A stretch of 64,000 nucleotides of DNA from Udeniomyces pyricola (Eukaryota; Basidiomycota; Tremellomycetes; Cystofilobasidiales; Mrakiaceae), in contig BCIK01000004.1 of NCBI GenBank assembly GCA_039545295.1, positions 497,389-561,388 of the forward strand, given 5' to 3'. The stretch's first letter is position 1, and each line of letters begins with the position of its first letter. Under the pieces are notes generated by a model. That model was given only the letters and a program-made list of their open reading frames with translations, was not told the origin of the DNA and ran no database searches. The position numbers were made by a program, and so were the translations under genes. Of the stretch, positions 26,583 to 37,600 are shown piece after piece.

Positions 26583-27293
26583 TTATCTGCTGCTAGTCAT
26601 GATTGAATCAAGCTAGATGGTGGGTTGTCATCTAAATGCCATCACATATTTGTTGGCTTTGGAGACAACGACTTTTTTTTTTCTTCCCTCTCGTTGTCGA
26701 TTCTTCACCTAGTGTTTCATACCTATTGTCTTCTTAACGTCATCGCCGGTAGTTAGTTAGTAGTACAGATTAATGTCGTGTTCGATTTTACTCATGTGAG
26801 GGCGACATTGGTTCCATCACGTTTCGCAGTTGATAGTTGCAGCCAATCGATGACTGAATTGACAGGGTAGTCCTCATAGCCCTGTCGGTCGACAGCAAGA
26901 CGCCGTGTGATGGTACTTCGAGTGGTACGACACGCAAACAATTCGGGAGGGGGGGGGGGGGGGGGGGGNGGTTAGGAGGAGGACTGGNGATCAGACATGC
27001 ATGGTTGATGGGACACGGATGTGATGAAGGCATAAAGCTTCGCCGTCATGAGACACGACAACTGATCGGTTAGCGATGGTAACAGTTGACGTCGGCGACC
27101 CCCGAATCAATTCTACATGCTCCACACAACTCCAAGGAGGGCTCAAACGGTAATCCTCATCGACGAGGCATTTCGCTCGACAAAACCGTCCTTTTCGACC
27201 CGCAGCACACACAAAAAAAGAAAAGCACGAGGCCAAGCCCAGAGAAAAGGACATCTATATACTTTCGGAGTGTCCTTTCCTTCTGATTCGTTT
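26583..27293. other. Convergent spacer SRE1 / COX19 with unresolved poly-G tract
   Basis: Both flanking genes end here, so this is 3' UTR and terminator space. At about 26947-26970 a long G-run contains an ambiguous base (26969) and a second N follows at 26988, so the local length is uncertain. No gene recognised. Confidence 0.55.
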
Positions 27294-28294
27294 TTAGCCT
27301 CGACTAGGCCCGATGTCTGCTGGGATGCCGTTAGGGATGCGATTCGTCGGCGTCGGATCCAGGGGCAGGCCTTGGACCTTGACGCTTCCTGCCGAACTCA
27401 CGGGCAAGACCCCCGAGCCACCTATAGGATGAGGAAGGGGAGAATAAGAAGAAGAAGAAGGGATTTTGGATTCGGAGAGGGGGGTGGCGGTGGGGTCGGA
27501 TTTGGAGGTGATGACGACGGGTGAATGAGAGAGATCGGGGGAGGCCTCCGGGAAACCGAGAGAAGGCCAATCAGTCTTTTCCATCAGGCCACTGAGGGTA
27601 ACGAAGAGAAAAATCAAACGGTATCAAAGAGAAAGATCCTGTCAGTGGTGTCGATCTGAAGACCAACGTGACGAAAAAAAAAGAAGAAAAAAAGAGCGCA
27701 GTGGGAATGGTGATGGATGACCCATCAATGAAACGGCAGTTGCCCAACGAGTTACAGACGCCCATGTTACTTACTGATCGAATCGACATTGAAGGTAAGC
27801 TTTGCTGAGTTCCCGACACTTTTCGTTGCGGTTTTTGTTCTGCTTGAGGCAGGTGAGGTATTGCTTCATGACGGGTGAGCAGTCGTCTGGATGAATGGAC
27901 CAGACAAGGGATAGAGAGGGAAGAATAATAGGCAATTGAGAGCAGAAGCAGATCGTCGTGAGTAGGCTGAGACGTGACCAAAGCGACCTCAGATCGAGTG
28001 CTGTAGTCATAGATCCCTCGATCTGATGGTCAAGAGCAGGCAAGGATCGATTGGTTTCTCTCAGTGCTCACGATCGTGATCCAAAGGGAAGGATCCCTTC
28101 TCCGGTGGGTTGACATTGAACGAATCCGAGAAGTTGCCTGTCCAGGAAAGAACACGAGAAGCGGCACCATAAGCACCATGACCGAGGGCGGAATCAATTG
28201 GGATGAACATGAGTCATGGAGCAGGGGCTCGTCTGGTCGGTTAGAAGGTGAATCAGCCGAGGCGTAGGAAAGTACCTGGTCGACCGAAACTCAT
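27294..28294 (-). CDS. COX19: Cox19-like twin CX9C mitochondrial protein
   Basis: Small intermembrane-space protein needed for cytochrome c oxidase assembly and copper handling. Exons join as MSFGRPG (start 28294), NFSDSFNVNPPEKGSFPLDH (about 28070-28145), then DCSPVMKQYLTC and CRELSKAYLQC, two perfect CX9C motifs (about 27775-27890), then GLMEKTDWPSLGF, the typical Cox19 tail. All four phases agree. The protein then continues about 85 residues beyond the usual end in a Ser/Pro-rich extension to 27294, giving about 164 residues against roughly 90-110 in the family. The gene converges on SRE1. A paralogue such as Cox23 is less likely because the MSFG and LGF landmarks match Cox19. Confidence 0.9.
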
Positions 28295-29680
28295 ATTTGG
28301 AGTGAAAGAAGGAAGGCGAGGGGTGAACGAAGCAAGGAGGAGGAACTGTGTGGTGAGGATGGAGGATGAGATTGATTGATTGGTCAGTACAAGGTTGGGA
28401 AAGTATGATGGACCAATTGGGTACGGTGGAAGCGTACGTTGATCAAAGAATGCAGAGGGATGATGAGGTTGATGAATCGATGAATGTATGCGGCCACCGA
28501 CGAAGACGGTTCGCTTTCCGATGTCTTTCCTCAAGTCTAGCGCCCAGCCCGCAGACGCGTCTTTTCTTTTTTTCTTCTTCTTTTTTTTTTCCCGCGACTT
28601 TTCTTCCACCAGTGCTCTTCCTGTGGACCGTATGTTGATCAGGCTATCTCAACCACGTGCATCTTTTCTTATTTGCCCTATGCAACACCCGACGTGACGT
28701 CAACAACGTTAACGTTTAAAATATTTTTCCCATAGTGATATTATGATCATCGAATTATTCTTCGATCCGCCGCCTGAACTAGAACTCAGTCTGGCCCTTG
28801 ACGCATGGTAGAAAAGTGATTCATAGGGAGGATCGACGAATTTATAAAGCGATGAACGGCCATTGGAAGAAGCAATTCTCCCCAGCTTGCCCCCAATTAT
28901 GTCATATCATATTCATATGTACATGATCGGCTCGCGTCACCGGTCAGCCGACCCTTGTCTCCATGTAAGTTGAGAAAAGAAACGAGAAACAGCCGAACGT
29001 TGAGTTCCACTGACGTATTGTACCTTTTACCGGGTCTTGATCTTGAGCTGGCTTGCAACGAACGCATCCCCGACCCTTCCAACTTCGTTTGAATTTTCTC
29101 TTTCGACAGCTTGCCACATTTGGTCGGCACTCACACATCGTCACAATCCGTGTCCGCAAAGTACGTATACCAGCCTATAATACCTCATACATATCTAATT
29201 AATGATAACTGTATAATTATGGAATGAGTCCGGGATGTCAAGATTGCAGGACTTGAGGTTGGAGAGAAGGGGAGGAGGGTGGAAACTCTAGAGGATCAAG
29301 AAAAGAGAAGAGAAAAGAAAAAGAAGCATCAAGCTGAAGTACGATTGATCATAATCAGAAGCTGAAGCGAGGAAGGAGTGAAAAGATATAAAAGGGAAGC
29401 TATTGGGGGGAGGGGGAAGGGACGTCTAGCGAGAGAGAGATATATGTGATGATGATGACCTGGTAATCAGACCATATGTAGGGAGTATAAGGAGGTGTAG
29501 AACGTGATGAGTCATGATGGAAAGGGTGTTGTGGAAGGGGGGGGGGGGGAAGAGGAAAGTAGCGTGAAGATGATCCTCCCCCCTATTCTCTTCCTTCCCT
29601 TGTCCCACCCAACACAGGGCCTACAGTCGAACAGCTCGTCAAATATGTAAGGTTGAAGGAGATCCGTGTATTCAATGCGT
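28295..29680. other. COX19 upstream region and MFS 3' flank
   Basis: About 1.4 kb with no gene I can support. It holds pyrimidine-rich leader sequence next to COX19, a TGACGTCA palindrome at 28695-28702, an AT-rich stretch (about 28700-28770 and 29160-29220) and a poly-G run near 29537-29550 in the 3' flank of the MFS gene. Confidence 0.5.
28695..28702. promoter_or_regulatory. CRE-like TGACGTCA palindrome
   Basis: A perfect TGACGTCA octamer, the consensus site of ATF/CREB-type bZIP factors, lies about 400 bases upstream of the COX19 start. Presence of the octamer is direct; binding is inference and one octamer may occur by chance. Confidence 0.3.
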
Positions 29681-32600
29681 TCAGACCTGAGTCGTCCGCT
29701 TAGAGAGGGCTCGGATGTGCTTGCCGTACCGGTAGAAGCCGAATGGAATAGGGAGCATAAGCTGCAGGAGAGGGAGGGAGTGTAAAGATGGACACGTAGT
29801 GTGTTAGTTTGCATAGAAAGACAAAAGAAAGCCCCGATCCACCGTCCAGGAGGACAGAGAGAGGAGGCAGACGCATCATGGACGAAGCAAATATCAGATT
29901 TGAGACGAAGACATCACTCGATCGCGAGTTGAGAAAATAGAAGGAAGGGAAAGCTGCGAATGAATCCGACGAGTTTGGATATAAAGATAACAGTATCACG
30001 TACTACTGCAATCAAAGCCAACATGCACGAGCTCCAGTTGACTCCGACGCGGGAGTGATAGAGGCGAGCGGTGAACATGGGAAAACTGCCCCCAGCGAGT
30101 CGGGAGAGGAATGTCTTTGACGCCATCGCAGAGGCGGCGTACTCGGGAAAACAGCTAACGAGGTAGGTGTTGGCTCTAGAGTGAGAAGAGCGACATGAGA
30201 TGAGTTATGGAGGAGATCAGCGGTGAAAGGAAAATGGATGATGTGCGGCAAAGTCAGATTTCGCTCGAGTCAAAAAGGTCTGGGGATTGTTGAACGTACC
30301 CGTTGTCTGCAATCAAACCAAAATCAAGACAATATCACAAATCGTGACACACGTGAGTCAGTTACGTGACCTTTGGATGAAAGAGACCTATTGATACCAA
30401 TAAAAGACGAGGATGGATCTAAAGAAAGGAAGTCAAGAACATCGAAAGAGGCAACAAAGTGATCCAGGGACGAACAGATTCCGATGAAGCTAAAACCGAA
30501 GAAGAAGAGGCCAATCATGGGCGCGATCCAATGAACGTGTTCTGTTGCAAACGAGACACAGAGAACCAAAGAGAAAGTATTGACCAAGATGTCAGCCAAT
30601 ATGATGAGGGGGTAGGTAGTGATGCATCAAGATGGATTGATGATACTTCAACACGAGTACCACTGAGAAGACCACGAAGAGAAAGGAACATCTGGGACTT
30701 ACCGTATGACGTCCATGCAAAGATGAAGAAGCCAATCGGAAGAGCCACCGAGCCGAGCATCATAGCCGGCAAACGAGCCTCCTGTACCATAGAAAGAGAA
30801 TCGAGGTTGATGCGTGAACACAGCGTCAAATTCGTTACACACTCTGCCACAATTCTTCGATCTCCATAAGCAGGAACGTTAAAGGACGTACAGGAGGTAC
30901 GACCACACCTTGCTCCGTACAGGTAGCCGTCACACGGGCATAGTGCTTCTCTTGCCACGGCACGATGGTGAGGAACCCAACAATCATGCCAAGCGCGACG
31001 GGAATGAACGCGAGACCAACGGAGCCAATGGGGAAGTGGTGAAGCTCCTTAAAAACGATTGGAATCGCCCCGAACAGTAAGTAGAGAAGACTGTCTATGA
31101 CGGTGATGGACGAGAACGTAAACAACAACGGGATGGACATCAATGTTTGAGATCCGAACCATAGAAGAGACCGCCATCGAATCACGGATGATAAGCGCTC
31201 ACAGATCAAGGTCAAGTACAACGATATGAGGAGAATGATGGGCTCGGCCACAAGGATGACCAATGGTCGAAATAGTGAGATCTTAACAATCTCGGAAAAG
31301 GGCCTTTTGAAGCGCTCCTGATCTGTGATATATCCGGAGTCGCCGGTCTCTTTGCGAAGACGAGCAGCTCGACGACGGAGGAGTACGACGCCGTAAGTTT
31401 CTGGGTGAGTTCCAGGAGAGGGATAAGGTGGCGGTATATACAGACGTGGTTGAGAGGTAACGTAATGTGATTGAAATGTGAACAGATCGGGTCGTGAGAG
31501 ACAGGAGGGCATAACCGGTAGATACCTGGTCAGATTCAAATTCATTGAGTGATCAGAAAGGATATCCGAGAGGGGCTTACCGGGCAGAAGGAAAAAGGGA
31601 ACGACAGTTCCTGTTCCAGAGAGGGCCAAAAGAAGGTACTGAACCAACCGTATCGCAGGTTAGCATGTGCCAAACCGCGTCAAAAGGAAAACAGACATAC
31701 CACAACACAGACCTCACAGCACACTCACGTAGTTGGCCCTCCATCCGCGAGCCGTCAAGAACCCGGCAATGATGGGCCCAACGACAGGCCCGATGAAGAC
31801 AGTCAGCGAAAAGCACGCAAGTGGCCGTCCCCGATCTTTCTCGCTCCATAAATCGGCAAGGGCGCCAGCAATGACGACCATCGGCGCCGAGGCCGCCAGA
31901 CCAGCAAGAGCACGACAGACGACAAGGGTCTCAACGTTCTTGGCGAATGCTGAAGGAAAGGTGAAGATGAAGTAAAGACCCATGGAGACGATGACACTCC
32001 ATCTTCGGCCAAACAGTTCGGATAACGGGGCAAAGAGAAGGGCCCCAAAGCCGAAACCCCAAACAAAGGTCGTGATGGTCTAGGTGGGGATGAGATCGAA
32101 AGAAGTCATTCGAGCGCAAGTGAGGGATAATGTGAGAGAGTCCGTCAGAGGTAGGCCTACATAGGGGTAACAATAGAATTGATGACGTCAAACGTACCAG
32201 GTGAACTATATCTAGAGAGGCTCCGAACTCTTTGGCTGGCTTCTCCATATCCATAACCATCAGAGAAGATCCCAGAGCAACGATGAAGCAGGTCGACGTG
32301 ACGACTAGCGTTCGAAGCCTGGTGATACAAACAGATCATATTGTTCAATCAGGTTTAGATTCTGGTGAATGGATAGGGCCGGTTGGCTCCGGGCATGCAA
32401 CTGACCATTTGTTCCGACGACTCCAATTTCTAGTGAAGGGGTTTTAAGATCAAAAGTAGATACAGATAGAATGAAGCAAGAAGAAAGCCAAACAGTTGTC
32501 GTTAGCTCGGAGATAGGGGTTAAGCCAATCGCCATTCTTGCTCTTCATCAGCCAATCAACGTTTGCGGTGGCGTCTGTATACGCCAAGCCAAGAGCACCA

Positions 32601-32996
32601 TTCCACTTCAACCACTCAGAGACCTCTCTCTCCACCGATCTGACATGGTCTTTTAGAGTTGGGCTTCATGATCATCCTATCAAAGGCTCACCTTGGGTTT
32701 TCGGGATCATTCTCCTCCCAGGTAACGATCTTGATCTCCAACCCTTTTTCTTTATCATGCTGCTCCTCCTCCTGTCTTGAAAGTGTTTCAGTTGGAGAGA
32801 GGATATGTTTCTCGTGGGACGATGTTGATATTGGAATGTCCTGTTCGGATGTGAGGTAACCCTTCGAGGTGGACTCGGTGTACTCTAGCGGTCGATGTCG
32901 ACCTGATTGGGTGTATTCTGGATAGATGAGGGTACCTTCGTCATGGACTACCGAGTGGGATGCGGGCATGACGGGATTGAGAGTAGAATTCGACAT
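29681..32996 (-). CDS. MFS transporter, DHA1 (Tpo/Flr-like) family
   Basis: Predicted 12-TM proton antiporter of the plasma membrane exporting polyamines, drugs or other small molecules. The cytosolic N-terminus (start 32996, MSNSTLNPVMPAS) leads to EENDPENPR, spliced to NWSRRNKW, the usual fungal DHA1 entry to TM1 (LRTLVVTSTCFIVALGSSLM). The family motif region shows CRALAGLAASAPMVVIAG and ADLWSEKDRGRPLA, then FIGPVVGPIIAGFLTARGWR. The central loop carries ETYGVVLLRRRAARLRKETG, characteristic of Tpo-like carriers. C-terminal helices include FLSRLAGGSFPMF and LMLPIPFGFYRYGKHIR, ending RTTQV and TGA at 29681. Many introns, several with non-obvious joins. Substrate unknown. Confidence 0.9.
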
Positions 32997-33820
32997 TGTG
33001 AGACTGAAACAATGATGGTCGAGTGGTATAACTGCGTGGGCTGGTAGAGGTGGGTGGGGGTGTACAGGTGGGGGTGTAGACAGGTGATGACGGAAAGGTA
33101 GGTGCGTGACTTTAACAAATGCAGACGGGTGATGGTCGAAAAGAAAGGATGAGTCGGGTTGTTTTTTCTTCTTCTTCTTCTCCTAGGTGGGTACGTTGCC
33201 AGATCGAATGGCACGCAGTCTTGGAAGAAAAGGGGAGAGGAAAGACAAGACGCGCAAGACGACGACGACCCATGAGCTCGGCCGTGAATGGGAAGCTGGA
33301 CTGATTAGCCGAACGGAAGCGGCAGACGGAACACTGAGCGGACGGAACCGGAAGAGATCAAGAGATATCTTTGGTCAGTTGGCTCTCCGGTTTCTCCCGA
33401 GAGGGAAGGGGGGGGGGGTAGTCTGGAAGGGTCGAAAAGACGACTGAGGGGTTTAGCGGGGTATTACAAGCGTGGGGTGAAGACTCGAGAACATGAGTAC
33501 GGGGAAGGGGGTCTCGATGAGTCGACTCATGGTCGTCACGCGCATCCTCTCTGGAGACGATGGCATGGATCAGAGGGTAGAGAAGGCTAGGCATCAGATA
33601 GTCAAGAGCGAGAAACAGTCTGGTGGTAAGAAGCAAGTTGGAGTGAAGAGACGATGGTAGGACGTGCAAGGTGTGGAAAGCCAAGGCGAGAAAACGTAGA
33701 GCAGTCAAGGGTCGATGCAAAGGACAAGGTACAAGGTGGACTCAACAACTGGGCCAGATCGTGTGATCAGAGCTGTCGAATCACAGATCACTCAGTACTA
33801 CCCTGCGAAAGACCGCATGG

Positions 33821-34083
33821 CAATTGGCGCGCGTATTTGGCGCGCGTTGGCGCCATTTGGCACTGAATACCCATTTGGAAACCATCTGGCTTGCGGCTGA
33901 GATCTCATGAAACGCCTTGCCAGGAGGAAATATTTTGGCACTCACTGCCATTTTAGCACTGACAGCGCCAATCTCATGCCAAATTGGTATTCGCCATACC
34001 AACCAACCAACGCCCTGCGATGAGCACCAACGAGTGCCCAACGCCATTGCCAAATTGGCATTCGATTGCCATTTAGTGCCAAT
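33821..34083. repeat. Cluster of TTGGC / GCCAA inverted half-sites
   Basis: At least nine TTGGC or GCCAA elements lie within about 260 bases, several as inverted pairs: TTGGCGCGCG twice (about 33824 and 33837), TGGCGCCA (33848-33855), TGCCAAATTGGTA (33977-33989) and TGCCAAATTGGCA (34048-34060). This density is not seen elsewhere in the window. It could be a regulator-binding array, a decayed inverted-repeat element or chance-amplified sequence. Confidence 0.6.
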
Positions 34084-34222
34084 ATAATCATATATGCTGT
34101 TTGCTCGCTTCCTCAGATCGCTTCTGATTGCACTACTATGCCATTCATAGCGTACACATATATATATACAAACATAGATATATACATAGAGAAAATCAAA
34201 CAAGTGGAACAACAAGCTGCAA

Positions 34223-34249
34223 GAAACGAAACGAAACGAAACGAAACGA
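34223..34249. repeat. CGAAA pentanucleotide microsatellite
   Basis: About five tandem copies of a 5-base unit (CGAAA) just right of an AT-rich patch, in the spacer upstream of the DHR1 helicase. No function implied. Confidence 0.75.
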
Positions 34250-34626
34250 TATACGTCAAGTACAATCACACGAACGCTCTCCATCTTGCAGCTTGAAGGC
34301 CAAGCTCCAAGCCAAGTTCGACATGTTGAGCCGATATATACCAACCAGCTAGCTATATCGCAGTCACACACGTACTCCAGTTGCTCCAGATTGAGTGGAG
34401 CTTCGCATAGATTGTATCGGTCAACGTATCCTACAGGTGCGAATATGGCGGAAAGCGAGCCGGCCACTTGGTCATAATTGCAGCTAGAAAATGAGTCGTC
34501 AAAGAACTCATGAACAAAATAGTATCGATTCCATCCGGAGCTCGCCGGCCAAACAATTTCGACCATTCCCTCGCCCCGCTTCCACCACCAACCCGCTCTC
34601 CCTCCACCCCCGCCTCATACGCTCTC

Positions 34627-37600
34627 ATGGCTCCTCCCCAACGAGAGCGCTACAACTCCAAGGCACGAGGCTCCACCGTCGGAGGTGCCTCCCACAAGAA
34701 GAAGAAGGGTACCCGTTCGGCCGAGTCCATGACGGGCGTCCTTGCTGTTGAGGACCAACCCGACTCGTCCGCCGCCCTCGATGTCATCGTCCCAAAGACA
34801 AAGGAAGAGAAGGAGGAGGATCGAAGGAGGAAGCTCAAGGAAGAGGTCAGTGCTCCTTCCCTCTCCCTTGCCTTGTGCCGTGCTGTTCTCAACGAGGTCA
34901 AGTCGGTAGCCGAGCAGATGGGTAGGTCTTGTATATGAGCTGCCATCCTAATCGACGCGTTTGCGCTTCTGTTCGGTTCCACATGGCCTTTTACATCGTC
35001 CCTACCCCTTAGATGATTGCCGCATCCGAGACCAAGATGTCGAGCAAGAAGAAAAAGCGTCTCGACGGGTTCATCAACAAGAAGCTCAAGAAAGAAGCGC
35101 GAGCCGAACTGTTTGCCAGCCTTGAGTGCGTATCACTGTGGATTCGGTCATGGCGACACGACCGAACCCTTTGAATGCTTCGCTTCTTTTTCTTCCTCTG
35201 TCGTCAGAGCGACGGACTGATCTATACTGTCTGGATCCTCTCGTGGTGTTTATAGAGAGTCACAAAACACCGTGCCAAAGCACCTTCTCGCCTCCTTTGC
35301 GTCATCCTCCACCCTTGGATCCGGCACCCTTCTCTCCCACGCCGCCAAGGTCGCTAAAGAAGAGGACAAGAACGTTCGTCGGGCGCTCTCGCGAACCAAC
35401 AAGCGTCGCAAGACGACTCTCGGCGAGGATCCTTCGGACGAAGAGGACGATGAGGAGGATTGGGAGACGGGCAAGGCTGGCGACGTGCTGCCTCGACCCG
35501 TGTTTGAGGAGGAGGAGCAGGAGGAAGAACAGAGGCCTGGAATGAGTGGTGTCGCTGGTGTCGCTCAAGCTGGAAAGCCGATGGAGTCGGGCCCAGTCGT
35601 TCTCGGAGGAGCCCTCAAGAAGAGGGAGGACGGATCCGTGGGAATCAACAAGTATGTGCCTCTTAAGAAGGACAACAAGGGCAAAGGCAAGGCGGTTAGT
35701 TCCACGTTCTCTTGGAGTCAGCTTCGTTGTCGTGGAGTTGGCCGTGGTTTGGTACTATCGTGCTAAACTGTACATGTGATCCTTTACATGTGTCTATAGC
35801 TCCCAGGAGGTGGATGGAAAGAACCCTCTGGCTACTTCCCAGCCGAGGGCGACGATTCGGAGGATTCATTCGACAGTTCCGACTCGGAGAACGATTCGGA
35901 CGAGATGGATGATGATGATGAGGAGGATATGGAGGATATGGATAATGATGACGACGATGACGAGGTGGATAGCGACGATGATGACGAAGAGGACGAGGAG
36001 GAAGAAGAAAGGCTGCCTGGACGAAAGAGGAAGCGAGCAGGAGGCTTCAAAGATTGGGCTCTCAAGCAGATCGAGACGGTCTACAAGGGCGATGGAGTTG
36101 AGTCCAAGACTTCTACCGATGCCGATTCAACCATGGTTGACTCGACGCCCATCGGCGGCGAGGGAGACGACCCTGATCAGGCGGCCCCGTCCAACATTTC
36201 TCAATTGCCCGCCAACCACAAGCCAGTCAAGCTTCCACCACCTACCTCCAAGATTGGTCCCCTCGGTACACCCTATGTCATCCCTGCTCAATCGCTCCTC
36301 CAGCCTTCCTCGAGCTCGATTGATCCTGCCTCTGCCTCCTCGTCGACCAACAAGAATCGAATCCACGTCGAGCGCGACCCGACCATTCAAGAGAACCGAC
36401 TCAAGTTGCCCGTCGTCGCGGAGGAGCAGGACATTGTCGAAAAAATTCTCATGAACCCGGTCACGGTTCTCTGTGGAGAGACTGGTAGCGGAAAGACGAC
36501 GCAGGTTCCTCAGTTTTTGTACGAAGCCGGATTTGGCACGCCTGGTAGTGGTGCGTCCCCAGCTAGATTCGTATCTTCTTTTTGAGCTCTTGGTACGCTC
36601 TCAACCATCTGACTTTGAAATCTACCTGCTTGTGTCATTTCTGTGCCAACTAAAGATAACCCCGGCATGATCGGCATCACCCAACCACGTCGAGTCGCGG
36701 CCATGTCGATGGCTTCACGAGTAGCTTCTGAGCTTGCCCTCCCGCCATCTCGAGTCTCTTACCAAATCCGATATGACGCGACTGTCTCCCCCCAGACATC
36801 CATCAAGTTTATGACGGATGGTGTCCTCCTCCGAGAGCTCGCCAAGGACTTCCTCCTCAACAAGTACTCGGTCGTCATTGTCGATGAAGCCCACGAGCGA
36901 AGCGTTAACACGGACGTTCTCATCGGTGTCCTTAGCCGAGTCTCGAAGCTCAGAGAAGATCTTTGGAGAAAGGGGAAAGATGCAGTCAAGGTCAGTGGCC
37001 CTTTTGCTGCGGTCCGTCTTTCGCATCCAGATAGCCCATATATTAAATCAACTCGACGCTCTTTGCTTCATTTGTTCCTTTTACCCCTTGTTCCTTCGCA
37101 TGAATCGTCCCATCATTCGGTTTGGGCTATGCTCGCTATCTGCTTCACTCGTTCGCTTACTCGTGTAGCCCCTCCGAATCGTCATCATGTCCGCTACCTT
37201 GCGAGTAACCGATTTCACCCTCAACAAGACGCTCTTCCCGACGCCTCCTCCTGTCATTGAAATCACCACCCGTCAACACCCCGTCACCATCCATTTCAAC
37301 CGACGCACGTCCAACGATTATCTCGGCGAGGCTTACAAGAAAGTCGCCAAGATTCACGGTCGGCTACCCCCCGGCGGGATTCTCGTCTTTCTCACCGGTC
37401 AGGGCGAGATTCAAGGACTCTGCCGCAAGCTTGAGAAGAAGTTTGGGAAAAAGGCGATTGAAGAGAGGAACAAGAGGAGAGAAAAAGAGAAGGAGCGCGT
37501 GGGTGGATGGAGGAGTCAGATGGGTGGGCTCGAGAAGATGGATCGGGAGAAGCCAGAAAAGCTCGAGGAAGACATGAAGGTCGTCTCGAATGATGGTACG

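Larger units (their letters stand above)
32997..34626. other. Divergent spacer MFS / DHR1 with inverted-repeat cluster
   Basis: About 1.6 kb between divergent starts. It contains a short G-run (about 33410-33418), a cluster of TTGGC/GCCAA half-sites (33821-34083), an AT-rich patch (34081-34200), a CGAAA pentanucleotide run (34223-34249) and, near 34560-34626, the pyrimidine-rich leader of the helicase gene. Long frames crossing the repeats show no domain. Confidence 0.5.

Noticed and set aside
33781..34566. 261-codon minus-strand frame with hydrophobic stretches
   Set aside because: Runs through the half-site cluster, AT-rich and CGAAA repeats; residues reflect these repeats and no domain is present.
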